Shown here one piece after another: positions 19,080-26,547 of a stretch of 64,000 nucleotides of DNA. The stretch's first letter is position 1; every line of letters starts with the position of its first letter. The stretch is from the NCBI GenBank assembly GCA_963578605.1, contig CAUZEA010000015.1, positions 8,816 through 72,815 on the forward strand, read 5' to 3'. This DNA is from JAKVCB01 sp963578605. GTDB lineage: Bacteria; Planctomycetota; Planctomycetia; Pirellulales; Lacipirellulaceae. A program made the translations under genes and the position numbers. Under the pieces are notes generated by a model, which was not told where the DNA came from, did not search any database, and saw only the letters and a list, made by a program, of their open reading frames with translations.

Positions 19080-19862
19080 TTATATAATTCCCTTCACGTC
19101 TTTGGCGTCGCTGTAGAGCCACTCAAGATCGGCAATGATCGCCCGCATTGACATGCGCTCCCGCCCAAATAAACCGGGAAACTCGACAATCTTCATCTTT
19201 GATGCTTCATAGTCGATGATCAACTCACCATCTTGAGCGAAGTAGCAGTGAGGATTGGTAAATTCCCAGTCGGGGTCTGTTTTAATGTGTTTCTTGTGAA
19301 CCCAGGTATCTCCACCATCCTTGGAAACGGCGATGGTCAAAGGGGTGCGTTTTTCGCAGTCGTTGTACTCGTAGTCGTATTGCTCAACTTCGCTCCAGAG
19401 AAGGACCATGTCACCAGTATCGCCAACCGGATGGAGGCCAGCCATCGATTCGGGGGCCTTCAGGCCGGTAGGCTGGGGTTTCGACCAGGTGGCACACTAG
19501 TCAGTCGAAACCGAGGAAAACACGTTTCCGAGATTGGGGCGCATCACCATAAAGACACTGCCGCCTCGCCGCTGAGCAATCCGGGGTTCCATCGCGCCGC
19601 GCAGTGGCAACGTGATCTCGCTGGATGCGGTCCAGGTGTGGCCAAGGTCGTCACTGAAAATCGTGCCAGCACAAAAATGCTCTTTGCCCCAGGGGCCGTC
19701 TGGTCGCAAGTGAGGCAGGACGATCCTGCCGGAACGAAGGGTCCAAAACACATGTCCGTTTTAGTTGACCTCTGCAATCGGGCGAAAAGTCTCCATCTCA
19801 TCATCACTTCGATTCATGTACCCGGTGAAGGTGGTGTGGACCTACAACTTTAGGGTGTGATA
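19080..19862 (-). pseudogene. Sialidase (BNR/Asp-box) gene with three in-frame stops
   Basis: One frame runs through the whole stretch with sialidase-like content: VHTTFTGYMNRSDDEMETF, NGHVFWTLRSGRIVLPHLR, Asp-boxes SDDLGHTW and SKDGGDTW, and a C-terminal end KDVKGII before the TAA at 19080. It is interrupted by TAG (19842-19844), TAA (after PIAEVN) and TAG (after VFSSVSTD). The last stop falls inside an Asp-box, reading STD-stop-CATWS where S-x-D-x-G-x-T-W is expected. No frameshift is needed, so the decay seems recent. The N-terminal end of the original gene is not clear. Sialidases release terminal sialic or related acids from glycans; an intact family member lies at 20976-22031. Confidence 0.7.
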
Positions 19863-20188
19863 CCGGAGGAAATAAAACAGGATGCCGCCCTCAACCCATC
19901 GTTTTCAGGGAAGGGATTTTCGGCTGACTGACGTGGGTGGCACCCTGATCGACAAGCTTTTGGCCTGAGGAAGTTTCTTCGACGATTGCCTGCCAGTCGA
20001 GGGTGGTTGTTTCTTTAAAACCGGGTGTGGCAGGAACCTGCGCCACTTTGAACGCAGGAATTCGACCGGTACGGAGATGCCAAGTATAATAGGGATACAA
20101 AGATTCCTGGACAGTTTTATTAGTCCCTAAAGAGTCCAGGATGGCCGAAACGATCAGTACCAGTAATAACAAAAGAGGCCTGTAAGCG
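19863..20188. other. Gene-poor stretch between the sialidase pseudogene and the next gene
   Basis: A minus-strand frame ending at 19891 has a coherent-looking tail (DWQAIVEETSSGQKLVDQG), but its upstream half is only the reverse of the repeat-rich signal-peptide region of the plus-strand gene. It could be another remnant belonging to the broken sialidase. I see no promoter or RNA here with any certainty. Confidence 0.3.
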
Positions 20189-20971
20189 ATGCTTGGAACC
20201 GGGCGGCCTGAAACCGGACTGCGGATAGGTGTCGTGGTACTTAGCGTCGTGGTACCTGGTGTTGTGGTGCTTGGTGTCGTCGTGCTTGGTGTTCTGGGCC
20301 TGGCTGCTGATGGCCTGGCTGCACCGACAGTCACCTACAATCGTTCCACCGGCGCGGTTTCTGTCGACACGAGCGACGGGACTTTGTTGGTCTCTATCGT
20401 GGTTTCCGGTCCTGAGGCCACTTCGATCGATCGCTGGCAGGATGCCAGTTTTGAAGATGACGTTTTATGGACACAGTCGTTCTTTCAGGGAGCCGAGCAA
20501 TGGGCTGCCACAGGTTGGATGCAAAATCCATCGCAAGGCCAATCGTTCGTGGATCCTGGAACTTATCAACTCGCGACCTATGCGACCGGTCTTGGCACAG
20601 GAGATTTTTCCGCCGACGTAGAAATTGGAACGCAACTTGATATGTCGGGAAACAATCCAGGAAGCACGTTGTTTGTGCCGCTGACGATCGAGAGCAGCGG
20701 GACACCTGGTGACTACAATGGCGATGGGTTTGTCGACGCAGCCGACTACACCCTCTTTCAGGACAACCTGGGGAATAGTTCTGCGGTGCTAGGCGGTAAC
20801 GGCTCCGGGGCAGCAACGGTCGTGCAAGCAGATTACCTGCTGTGGGCCCAGAATTTTACAGGCCTTGGTACCAGCACTAGCTCCGCTGTTCCCGAACCAT
20901 CAGGCCTGTTGCTCTTGATCGTTGTACTTTCGGCCCTTTGGTCCGTTCGATTGCGGCAGTCGGACAGATGA
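20189..20971 (+). CDS. Secreted dockerin-like, PEP-CTERM-anchored protein of unknown function
   Basis: The protein has 260 residues. The hydrophobic core of its signal peptide (15-39) consists of five near-identical pentapeptides of the VVVLG type, encoded by a 15-base tandem repeat. A beta-rich middle part follows (about 45-170; VTYNRSTGAVSVDTSDGTLL) that I do not recognise but whose style is common in planctomycete exported proteins. Two calcium loops form a dockerin-like module at about 173-230 (GDYNGDGFVDAADYTLF, then ATVVQADYLLWAQNF). The C-terminus is a PEP-CTERM signal (AVPEPSGLLLLIVVLSALW, then basic residues), processed in known systems by an exosortase. AGAGG upstream of the ATG is a plausible ribosome site. 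Role unknown; probably cell-surface. Confidence 0.8.
   Translation: MLGTGRPETGLRIGVVVLSVVVPGVVVLGVVVLGVLGLAADGLAAPTVTYNRSTGAVSVDTSDGTLLVSIVVSGPEATSIDRWQDASFEDDVLWTQSFFQGAEQWAATGWMQNPSQGQSFVDPGTYQLATYATGLGTGDFSADVEIGTQLDMSGNNPGSTLFVPLTIESSGTPGDYNGDGFVDAADYTLFQDNLGNSSAVLGGNGSGAATVVQADYLLWAQNFTGLGTSTSSAVPEPSGLLLLIVVLSALWSVRLRQSDR
20231..20305 (+). repeat. 15-base tandem repeat (5 units) encoding a signal-peptide core
   Basis: Five consecutive 15-base units of the form GTCGTGGTACTTGGT encode VVVLS, VVVPG, VVVLG, VVVLG and VLGLA. The units keep the frame, so changes in copy number would lengthen or shorten the hydrophobic core of the signal peptide without a frameshift. Confidence 0.85.
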
Positions 20972-20975
20972 AACG

Positions 20976-22031
20976 TCACGTTATTCGCAGTCGCGTCCAG
21001 CGAATGCCACAGATGCCATCTTCTTCGCACCAATGGACGGCTAACACCGTTTCGTCGTCGAGACGCATTCCCCCAGGGTAGCCGAACTTGATCAGCCTGA
21101 TTTGTTCCTGGCTACTGATGTTGTCGGTCAATTCCAAGGAGGCATGGCCATCGAACATGGTGCCCTCAAATTCCACGGTCCAACTTCCTCTGGAGATGCG
21201 GACCAGGCACATCTGGATTGTCTGGTGGCCGTAACGTTTGTTGTAAAGCACCAGAAAGCGATCCTCGCCCAACCAGATTGGAGTCATGGTCTGGCCTTGG
21301 ATTCCCGTTGGGTGCGGTCCATCCCACGATCGCCCGCCATCGATCGAAAGGCTGTATTCATTTTTCAAGTCGGTGTCGGCCTGGTAGTCTTGCACCCAGG
21401 CGATCGCCAGCAAATGGTTCGGATGAAACTCGATGATCTTTTGTTCGAGGTATCCAATGCCACTGCCCGGATCCTGGAAAACGGTATGCATGTGTGGCCA
21501 CGTTGAGCCGTTGTCGGACGACTCCAGTAGCACAACCCGTTCTCCATATCGCCCGTTATGGAACGTCGCCGTTGGTGCCAGCCAGCGTCCATCCTCGGTG
21601 ACGACAATTGGGTTTGCGATCTCGTAAGGTCCGGGGACTTCAAATGGCACGACTTCTGGTGCCGACCAGGTCTTTCCGTGATCTGCCGATCGACACAAGG
21701 TTGCCGTACAGGCAATCCGTTTGCGGCCTGCTGCGGTCTCTTGGTTCTGATCCCGCTGGCCGTAGGCAAGGAGTGTGCCATCGGCGGTACGTGAGAGGCG
21801 CAGGTGGTTTGTTTGAACAGGATCGACCGTCCGTTCGAGGATGACCGATCGATGTTGCCAGGTTCGTCCGCCATCGGTGGAGCAGGCACAATGGGTTCCG
21901 CCATTGGCATGAGCACCACCGCCGGTGCTGAAACCACACACCAGGTCACCATTGTCCAATTTTACCAGCGTCGGAAAAGCCGAATCACTACGGTCGATGT
22001 GGCCTGTTTCGAGAACTTCGAGGTTTGCCAT
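20976..22031 (-). CDS. Sialidase-family (BNR/Asp-box) beta-propeller protein
   Basis: The 351-residue protein has four Asp-boxes: STDGGRTW (about 50), SADHGKTW (about 114), SSDNGSTW (about 172) and SIDGGRSW (about 229), as expected for a six-bladed sialidase-type propeller. The segments IDRSDSAFPTLVKLDNGDL at the start and HHRxR-type arginines are in the style of exo-alpha-sialidases, but I cannot place the full catalytic Arg triad by eye. No signal peptide is evident, so it may act in the cytoplasm or be exported otherwise. It converges on the dockerin protein gene, with only four bases between stops. It may be a sialidase-like hydrolase or a related lyase; substrate unknown. Confidence 0.8.
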   Translation of the reverse strand: MANLEVLETGHIDRSDSAFPTLVKLDNGDLVCGFSTGGGAHANGGTHCACSTDGGRTWQHRSVILERTVDPVQTNHLRLSRTADGTLLAYGQRDQNQETAAGRKRIACTATLCRSADHGKTWSAPEVVPFEVPGPYEIANPIVVTEDGRWLAPTATFHNGRYGERVVLLESSDNGSTWPHMHTVFQDPGSGIGYLEQKIIEFHPNHLLAIAWVQDYQADTDLKNEYSLSIDGGRSWDGPHPTGIQGQTMTPIWLGEDRFLVLYNKRYGHQTIQMCLVRISRGSWTVEFEGTMFDGHASLELTDNISSQEQIRLIKFGYPGGMRLDDETVLAVHWCEEDGICGIRWTRLRIT

Positions 22032-22413
22032 GAGGAGTGTTCTTTAGAGGGGGCCATCTTGGGGCACCATGGTTCAAAAGTTGTGGTGAGGACCAAGGCG
22101 GGTCCGGTGTTGCTGCTGGAACCTAAGGGGGGTGGAGATTATAGCAGTGTGCAGGTGTTTGCGGAAACTGTTTTAAGGGAGAGTAGAACTTTTTGACGTG
22201 TCGTCGTGGTTGCTCTTTCCGACAACCGGGTCTTGGGCGCCGAGCAGCCGCGCTTGGAGGCGCGTTGGCTCCCCATCTCTCCGGGGTGCAGGGGCAGCAT
22301 GTGTTGCGTAGCCGTTGGGTGAAGCGAGGACTCTCAACCGGAGGATCCTGCGCAGGGCCGTAAGATTTCAGGCTGCAGGGAAGCCAGTGGCGTTCAAGGA
22401 AGAGTTTCCTGGC
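22032..22413. other. Intergenic region without recognised gene
   Basis: The 382 bases lie between two minus-strand genes, downstream of the GDSL esterase and upstream of the sialidase. The sialidase promoter should be here. A short plus-strand frame near 22315-22575 shows no homology that I recognise. Confidence 0.35.
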
Positions 22414-23577
22414 TCAAGAGTTCATTGTGCGTGCCCAGCGGCATGCGGTCAGGGCGCAAAGGGCCAGCAGCAGGCTGTCCGGTTCAGGTATGCGGTTTGC
22501 CTGCGAACCGTTGGCGACGATTTCACCAAAGTGGGCGACCCAAAGCTGGTAGTCGGCCTGGAGGACGGTGGATGACCCCGAACCGTGGCTGTTAAGCACC
22601 GACGAGTCCAGCCCCAAGTGATCTCGCCAAAGCGTGTAATCAGCCGTGTCCACAACACCACTGTTGTCGAAATCACCGTTGGGCTCAAAACTCTCCAGCG
22701 TGTCAAAAATGTCCTGGGCAACGAGGGCATGCCCCGTTGTGGTCGGATGGATATCATCCCAGAACAAGTAGTCTTCAGGGTTCGAAACCACATTGCCCGA
22801 ACGGTAAAAGAAATCTCCCACGTCCAGTCCTGGTGCGGCTGGCGAGGTCACGTTCGTGAGTCCGTACTGACCGGGGTCAGAAAGTGCTTCCTGGAATAGC
22901 GAGGCAAGATCGTATTGAACAAGGGCCAGGTCCGCAAGGTTCTCAGAAAGGCCATCCAGGGCCACTGCCAGTTGACGGTTAAAATCATCGGTCCTGGCAT
23001 TCATCGTGTTTGACAAAGAGGCACTCCCATTGAACCGTGGCGTATCGCCCAGGCGTGGCAGGTTGAGGACCAGCATCTGCCGTGCCCCGGCTGCGTGTAA
23101 CCGGGTGAGATCTTCGGCAATATTAGCAACGGGCGCTGAAACGTTCGTTTGGCTGGTGTTGAGAAAATCGTTGGAACTGGCCAGCACCACAAACAGGGTT
23201 TCTGGACCGGCAGTCCGGTTTTCGAGAAAGTCGTCGACCTGTTCATCAAGGTCGTCAATCAACCATCCGTTCAGTCCCCCTGTTCCGGAAGTTTGTGCTC
23301 CCCCGTAGGCATAGTTATTTCCTCCGACAGTACTTGAGGCGAGTGTTCCCTGGCCAAGTTTGACCGAAAGGCGTTCTGAAAAAACCGGGCCATTTGAAAA
23401 ACGACCATTCCAATAGGCGGATCCCGGCACAAAACCGAGCGACCAACTGGAAGTATTGCCAATGTCCGAGAGGCTGTCACCAAAGAAGACGATCTCGCTG
23501 ATGGTGATTGCCTGCAGAGAATTTCCAGTTGCCAGCAGCAGCGACAACATCAGCAGCCAATGGCGAGGTTGCCTCAC
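22414..23577 (-). CDS. Secreted GDSL/SGNH esterase with dockerin-like module and PEP-CTERM anchor
   Basis: A signal peptide (HWLLMLSLLLATGNSLQA) precedes the GDSL block IVFFGDSLSDIGN, with the nucleophile Ser near residue 35. The oxyanion Asn block reads VLASSNDFL and the catalytic Asp/His pair is in WDDIHPTTTGH (D274, H277). The arrangement matches secreted GDSL lipase/esterases of the thermolabile-haemolysin/autotransporter type. A dockerin-like module (GDFDNSGVVDTADYTLW) starts near 300, and a PEP-CTERM signal (RIPEPDSLLLALCAL) ends the 387-residue protein. I prefer the GTG at 23577, which has CAGGAG nine bases upstream; a TTG at 23628 would add 17 residues. It probably removes acyl or acetyl groups from polymers at the cell surface. 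Confidence 0.88.
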   Translation of the reverse strand: MRQPRHWLLMLSLLLATGNSLQAITISEIVFFGDSLSDIGNTSSWSLGFVPGSAYWNGRFSNGPVFSERLSVKLGQGTLASSTVGGNNYAYGGAQTSGTGGLNGWLIDDLDEQVDDFLENRTAGPETLFVVLASSNDFLNTSQTNVSAPVANIAEDLTRLHAAGARQMLVLNLPRLGDTPRFNGSASLSNTMNARTDDFNRQLAVALDGLSENLADLALVQYDLASLFQEALSDPGQYGLTNVTSPAAPGLDVGDFFYRSGNVVSNPEDYLFWDDIHPTTTGHALVAQDIFDTLESFEPNGDFDNSGVVDTADYTLWRDHLGLDSSVLNSHGSGSSTVLQADYQLWVAHFGEIVANGSQANRIPEPDSLLLALCALTACRWARTMNS

Positions 23578-23722
23578 GTTACGATGCTCCTGGGGTGCCT
23601 GGTTCGCACCCTTAAGTGCGAGCGGCAAGAAGGGAAAACGGACAATCGGGGTTGATTCCGGTCGAAAACTAACCGCTCAGTATGCCCTCATTAACAGCCA
23701 GGAGCAAGTTTTACTTTGTTGA

Positions 23723-24517
23723 CTAAGAGTTTTGCAATTGACGAACGTCTGCCACTGTTTTGCTTGCACCTGCTTGCAGGTAGGTGTAGTCCGAGTTCAG
23801 GGCAAGCCAGTCGACACCCCGATCGACCCAGGCTTGCAAGGTGTCGATGTTCCCGGAATATCCGGTAGCAACCCCTAAAAACAGGTTGGTATTTTTTACT
23901 TTTGCGGCGACCTCGTCGATCAGTTTTATGACATCCCGATGCGCTGGTTGGCCCAACAACCCGATAGATCCACTTAAGTCATTGGGACCAAACATCAGTC
24001 CATCGAGTCCTTCGGTATCTAAAATCGCATCGATATTTTTTACGGCGTCTACATGTTCAATTTGCAGAAAAATCATCGTCTGGGAATCCGCCTCTTGCAA
24101 GTAGCTCCCGGCGTCTTTGGCTCCGTAGGACATTCCACGGCCGGGCCCAAAGCCGCGCATCCCTTGGGGCGGGTACTTGGCGGCACGGATGGCGTTGGCA
24201 GCATCTTCGGCCGTACGAATAAGTGGAACCACAATTCCGGCAGGGTGAAAATCCATGGTTTGTTTGATCATCACCTGGTCATTCCAGGGGACGCGAACCA
24301 TTGGGGCACAGCCTGTACCGCGACAGGCAAGCAGGTGTCCCAAGGCTTGCGTAGTATCGATAGGAGAATGTTCACAATCGACGATAATAAAATCATGGCC
24401 AACATCGCCAAGCAATTCACTGACCAATGGATCGGCAGAACCGACAAACGTGCCAACACACAATTGGGCCTGGTTGAGCTTTTCTCGAAAGCGTTCTACG
24501 TTGTTGATCGAAGGCAT
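23723..24517 (-). CDS. HpcH/HpaI-family aldolase
   Basis: The 264-residue length is normal for class II pyruvate aldolases of the HpcH/HpaI type. Recognisable blocks are FIIVDCEHSP (metal and base region, about 44-53), MVRVPWND (about 73-80), GIVVPLIRTAEDA, the glycine/arginine stretch GMRGFGPGRGMSYG (about 119-132), IFLQIEHVDAVKNID and DGLMFGPNDLSGSIG (about 172-186). These enzymes reversibly cleave 2-keto-4-hydroxy acids to pyruvate or a related product and an aldehyde, using a divalent metal. The natural substrate here is unknown; sugar-acid catabolism is a common role. There is no tight operon partner. Confidence 0.9.
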   Translation of the reverse strand: MPSINNVERFREKLNQAQLCVGTFVGSADPLVSELLGDVGHDFIIVDCEHSPIDTTQALGHLLACRGTGCAPMVRVPWNDQVMIKQTMDFHPAGIVVPLIRTAEDAANAIRAAKYPPQGMRGFGPGRGMSYGAKDAGSYLQEADSQTMIFLQIEHVDAVKNIDAILDTEGLDGLMFGPNDLSGSIGLLGQPAHRDVIKLIDEVAAKVKNTNLFLGVATGYSGNIDTLQAWVDRGVDWLALNSDYTYLQAGASKTVADVRQLQNS

Positions 24518-24744
24518 GAGAAGATTAAGTCCTTTTTGGAGATTGTAGCTTTTGCGCCAATTTTAGGCCGCATTTGGCCGTCAAAGCAACTCGAAAGTTG
24601 GTGTCGAAATTGCGGGTCCTAAAATTGGACACGGTCCTTGGATGGCATCCAGGTTGCGGGCCGGCCGCAATTATTACGTGCCTGAGGCACCTGTTGTCTG
24701 CGTCTTTGCATGAACGCCGAAGCGACAGCGGCGGAGACATTACT

Positions 24745-24840
24745 CATGGACTCGGTCGATTAAGGAGTCGGTCGATCATGGAGTCGGTCGATCATGGAGT
24801 CGGTCGATCATGGAGTCGGTCGATCATGGAGTCGGTCGAC
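24745..24840 (+). repeat. 16-base tandem repeat, six units
   Basis: The unit CATGGAGTCGGTCGAT occurs six times head to tail; units 1, 2 and 6 carry one to three changes and the middle three are identical. It lies in the 510-base gap between the aldolase gene (divergent) and the WbsX-like gene. It contains GATC within the self-complementary TCGATCGA-like core, so it could bind a protein or simply be a minisatellite. The rest of 24518-25027 holds nothing I recognise. Confidence 0.85.
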
Positions 24841-25027
24841 GTGGAGGTTGGTTCCTAAGCAGTGTCCCGTCCGACTTCGGTAATGCCGGCACCCAGCAGA
24901 ATAGGGCCCCCGTTTTGCCCCCTGATTCTTTGAGGCGGCATGTTAGAATATACGGGACGGCGTGCCCGGCTCGTATGCGATGCCTGTAGCCACGCTTCCC
25001 GAGATTGCACGCGCGCTCAATCACACA

Positions 25028-26437
25028 ATGACCCACATCTACAGGCTGAGTCTGATTTTTACGGCTGCGATCGTGGCACTTTGGGCGCTACCTCTCCGGC
25101 AGCTCCCGGCAAGCTCGCCGGCTGCAACCCTGGGAGCCTACTATTTTGAAGGGTGGTACCACGATACCCCGCAAGCGGTTGCCGCATTTGCCAACGCCGA
25201 GCTGCGAAACAATTTTCCAGAACGGGAGCCGATCTGGGGAGGTGGCCTGTGGCGCGGCGACACGGTGGAGGTGATGGAGCAACAGATCGACCTGGCAGCC
25301 GACCATGGCATCGCATTTTTCAGTTTCGACTGGTATTGGTATGGAAGTCCGGCGGCCACGGTCAACGATGGCATCAACTCGGGCCTGAAAAATTTCATGC
25401 TGGCAGCAAATCGCGACCGGATGCAGTTCAACATTAATATTGTCGATGCGGGCCCCACCACCATCGATAGTGATGCCCAGTGGCAGCAAGTGGCCGACCT
25501 GCTCCTGCCCTACATGGCCGATAGCCAGTACCTCCGCGTGGGTGGCAATCCGTTGGTGACCAACTTCGCTGCCGGTGGCATGACTCAGACCAATTATCAG
25601 GATTTCCAGCAGCGGGCGGTCACAGCCGGGCTGGGGGAGATTGAGTTTGCAGCCAACGTCGCCGGGCCAGCTTCGCTTTACACCCACGTGACGCGCTACA
25701 ACGCAGTCCCCGGGTGGGGCGCCGGCGAGACGGAGTATCCCTACCAGTCAATCACTGAGTATGTCGAGGGCAACGACTCCTGGGCCCCGGGAATTTGGAA
25801 TACCGAAAGTGGTGGCTCTCAGTCTTACATTCCGACGGTCATGGCAGGTTGGGATGCGCGACCCTGGAACACACCCCCGAGTTGGTATTTTAATCCCAGC
25901 CGTACCCCGGGGGCAGTCGCGGCGCATCTTCAAAAAGCAATCGACTGGATCGACAACAATCCGGCACTTGCTACGCCGGAGCGCCTGGTGATGCTTTATG
26001 CCTGGAACGAGTTTGGTGAAGGGGGCTATATCGTGCCCACCATTGGTGATCCCGATGGCCTCTACCTGGATGCGATCCAGTCGGTCATTGGCGGTGGGGG
26101 AGTATCGGGTGACTACAACGAGAATGGGACGGTGGACGCTGCCGACTACACGGTGTGGCGCGACTCGCTTGGCCAAACAGGGAGCAATCTCCCCGCCGAT
26201 GGTACTGGCGATGGCTACGTTTACCGGGTTGACTACACGTATTGGAAAACACGTTTTGGTAGTGGGTCTGCTGGCAACGGGGCTGCCGGCAACGGGGCAG
26301 CGGTTCCTGAGCCGCCTGGCCAGGCCCTCGCCTGGATGGCAATCTTGCTGGGGTTGTTTTTAAGACAGCCGTCGTACTTCGTGGCCGCTGTCCGATTTGC
26401 GCGTCCCGTGAAGGATTCGCCGCGAAGGATTTTCTGA
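25028..26437 (+). CDS. Secreted WbsX/GH99-like protein with dockerin-like module and PEP-CTERM signal
   Basis: After a signal peptide (IYRLSLIFTAAIVALWALP) the mature part begins with the WbsX-type strand LGAYYFEGWYHD. It continues with GIAFFSFDWYWYGS (about 95-108), an asparagine-rich helix region, and the late motif MLYAWNEFGEGGYIVPT (about 322-338). These are the marks of the GH99-like WbsX domain, which is linked to polysaccharide synthesis or cleavage of alpha-mannosidic and similar bonds. A dockerin-like module starts near 361 (GDYNENGTVDAADYTVW) and a PEP-CTERM signal near 425 (VPEPPGQALAWMAILLGLF). I chose the ATG at 25028 since the signal peptide starts there; the frame stays open upstream to 24962. 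Probably acts at the cell surface. Confidence 0.85.
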   Translation: MTHIYRLSLIFTAAIVALWALPLRQLPASSPAATLGAYYFEGWYHDTPQAVAAFANAELRNNFPEREPIWGGGLWRGDTVEVMEQQIDLAADHGIAFFSFDWYWYGSPAATVNDGINSGLKNFMLAANRDRMQFNINIVDAGPTTIDSDAQWQQVADLLLPYMADSQYLRVGGNPLVTNFAAGGMTQTNYQDFQQRAVTAGLGEIEFAANVAGPASLYTHVTRYNAVPGWGAGETEYPYQSITEYVEGNDSWAPGIWNTESGGSQSYIPTVMAGWDARPWNTPPSWYFNPSRTPGAVAAHLQKAIDWIDNNPALATPERLVMLYAWNEFGEGGYIVPTIGDPDGLYLDAIQSVIGGGGVSGDYNENGTVDAADYTVWRDSLGQTGSNLPADGTGDGYVYRVDYTYWKTRFGSGSAGNGAAGNGAAVPEPPGQALAWMAILLGLFLRQPSYFVAAVRFARPVKDSPRRIF

Positions 26438-26463
26438 AGCAGGCCAGCTTTTTTATTACAATG

Positions 26464-26509
26464 GCCAAGTGACGTCTTGCTGAACCGAGCCAAGTGACGT
26501 CTTGCTGAA
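26464..26509. promoter_or_regulatory. 21-base direct repeat, 25-base period, in a promoter region
   Basis: The sequence around AAGTGACGTCTTGCTGAA occurs twice without mismatch (26464-26484 and 26489-26509), spaced 25 bases start to start, 39 bases before the ATG of the hydrolase gene. Each copy contains the palindrome GACGTC. Paired identical sites at about 2.4 helical turns could bind an activator or repressor; a simple duplication is the alternative. Confidence 0.4.
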
Positions 26510-26547
26510 ACGACCAATTCTCCAGCTTAGAGTGACCGGGCCAACCC

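Noticed and set aside
19891..20334. 147-codon minus-strand frame with Thr/Pro repeats
   Set aside because: Its repeats are the reverse of the signal-peptide repeat of the plus-strand gene; only the tail looks coherent, so it is noted as a possible remnant only.
24745..24840. CRISPR array
   Set aside because: Units are head to tail with no spacers and too short.
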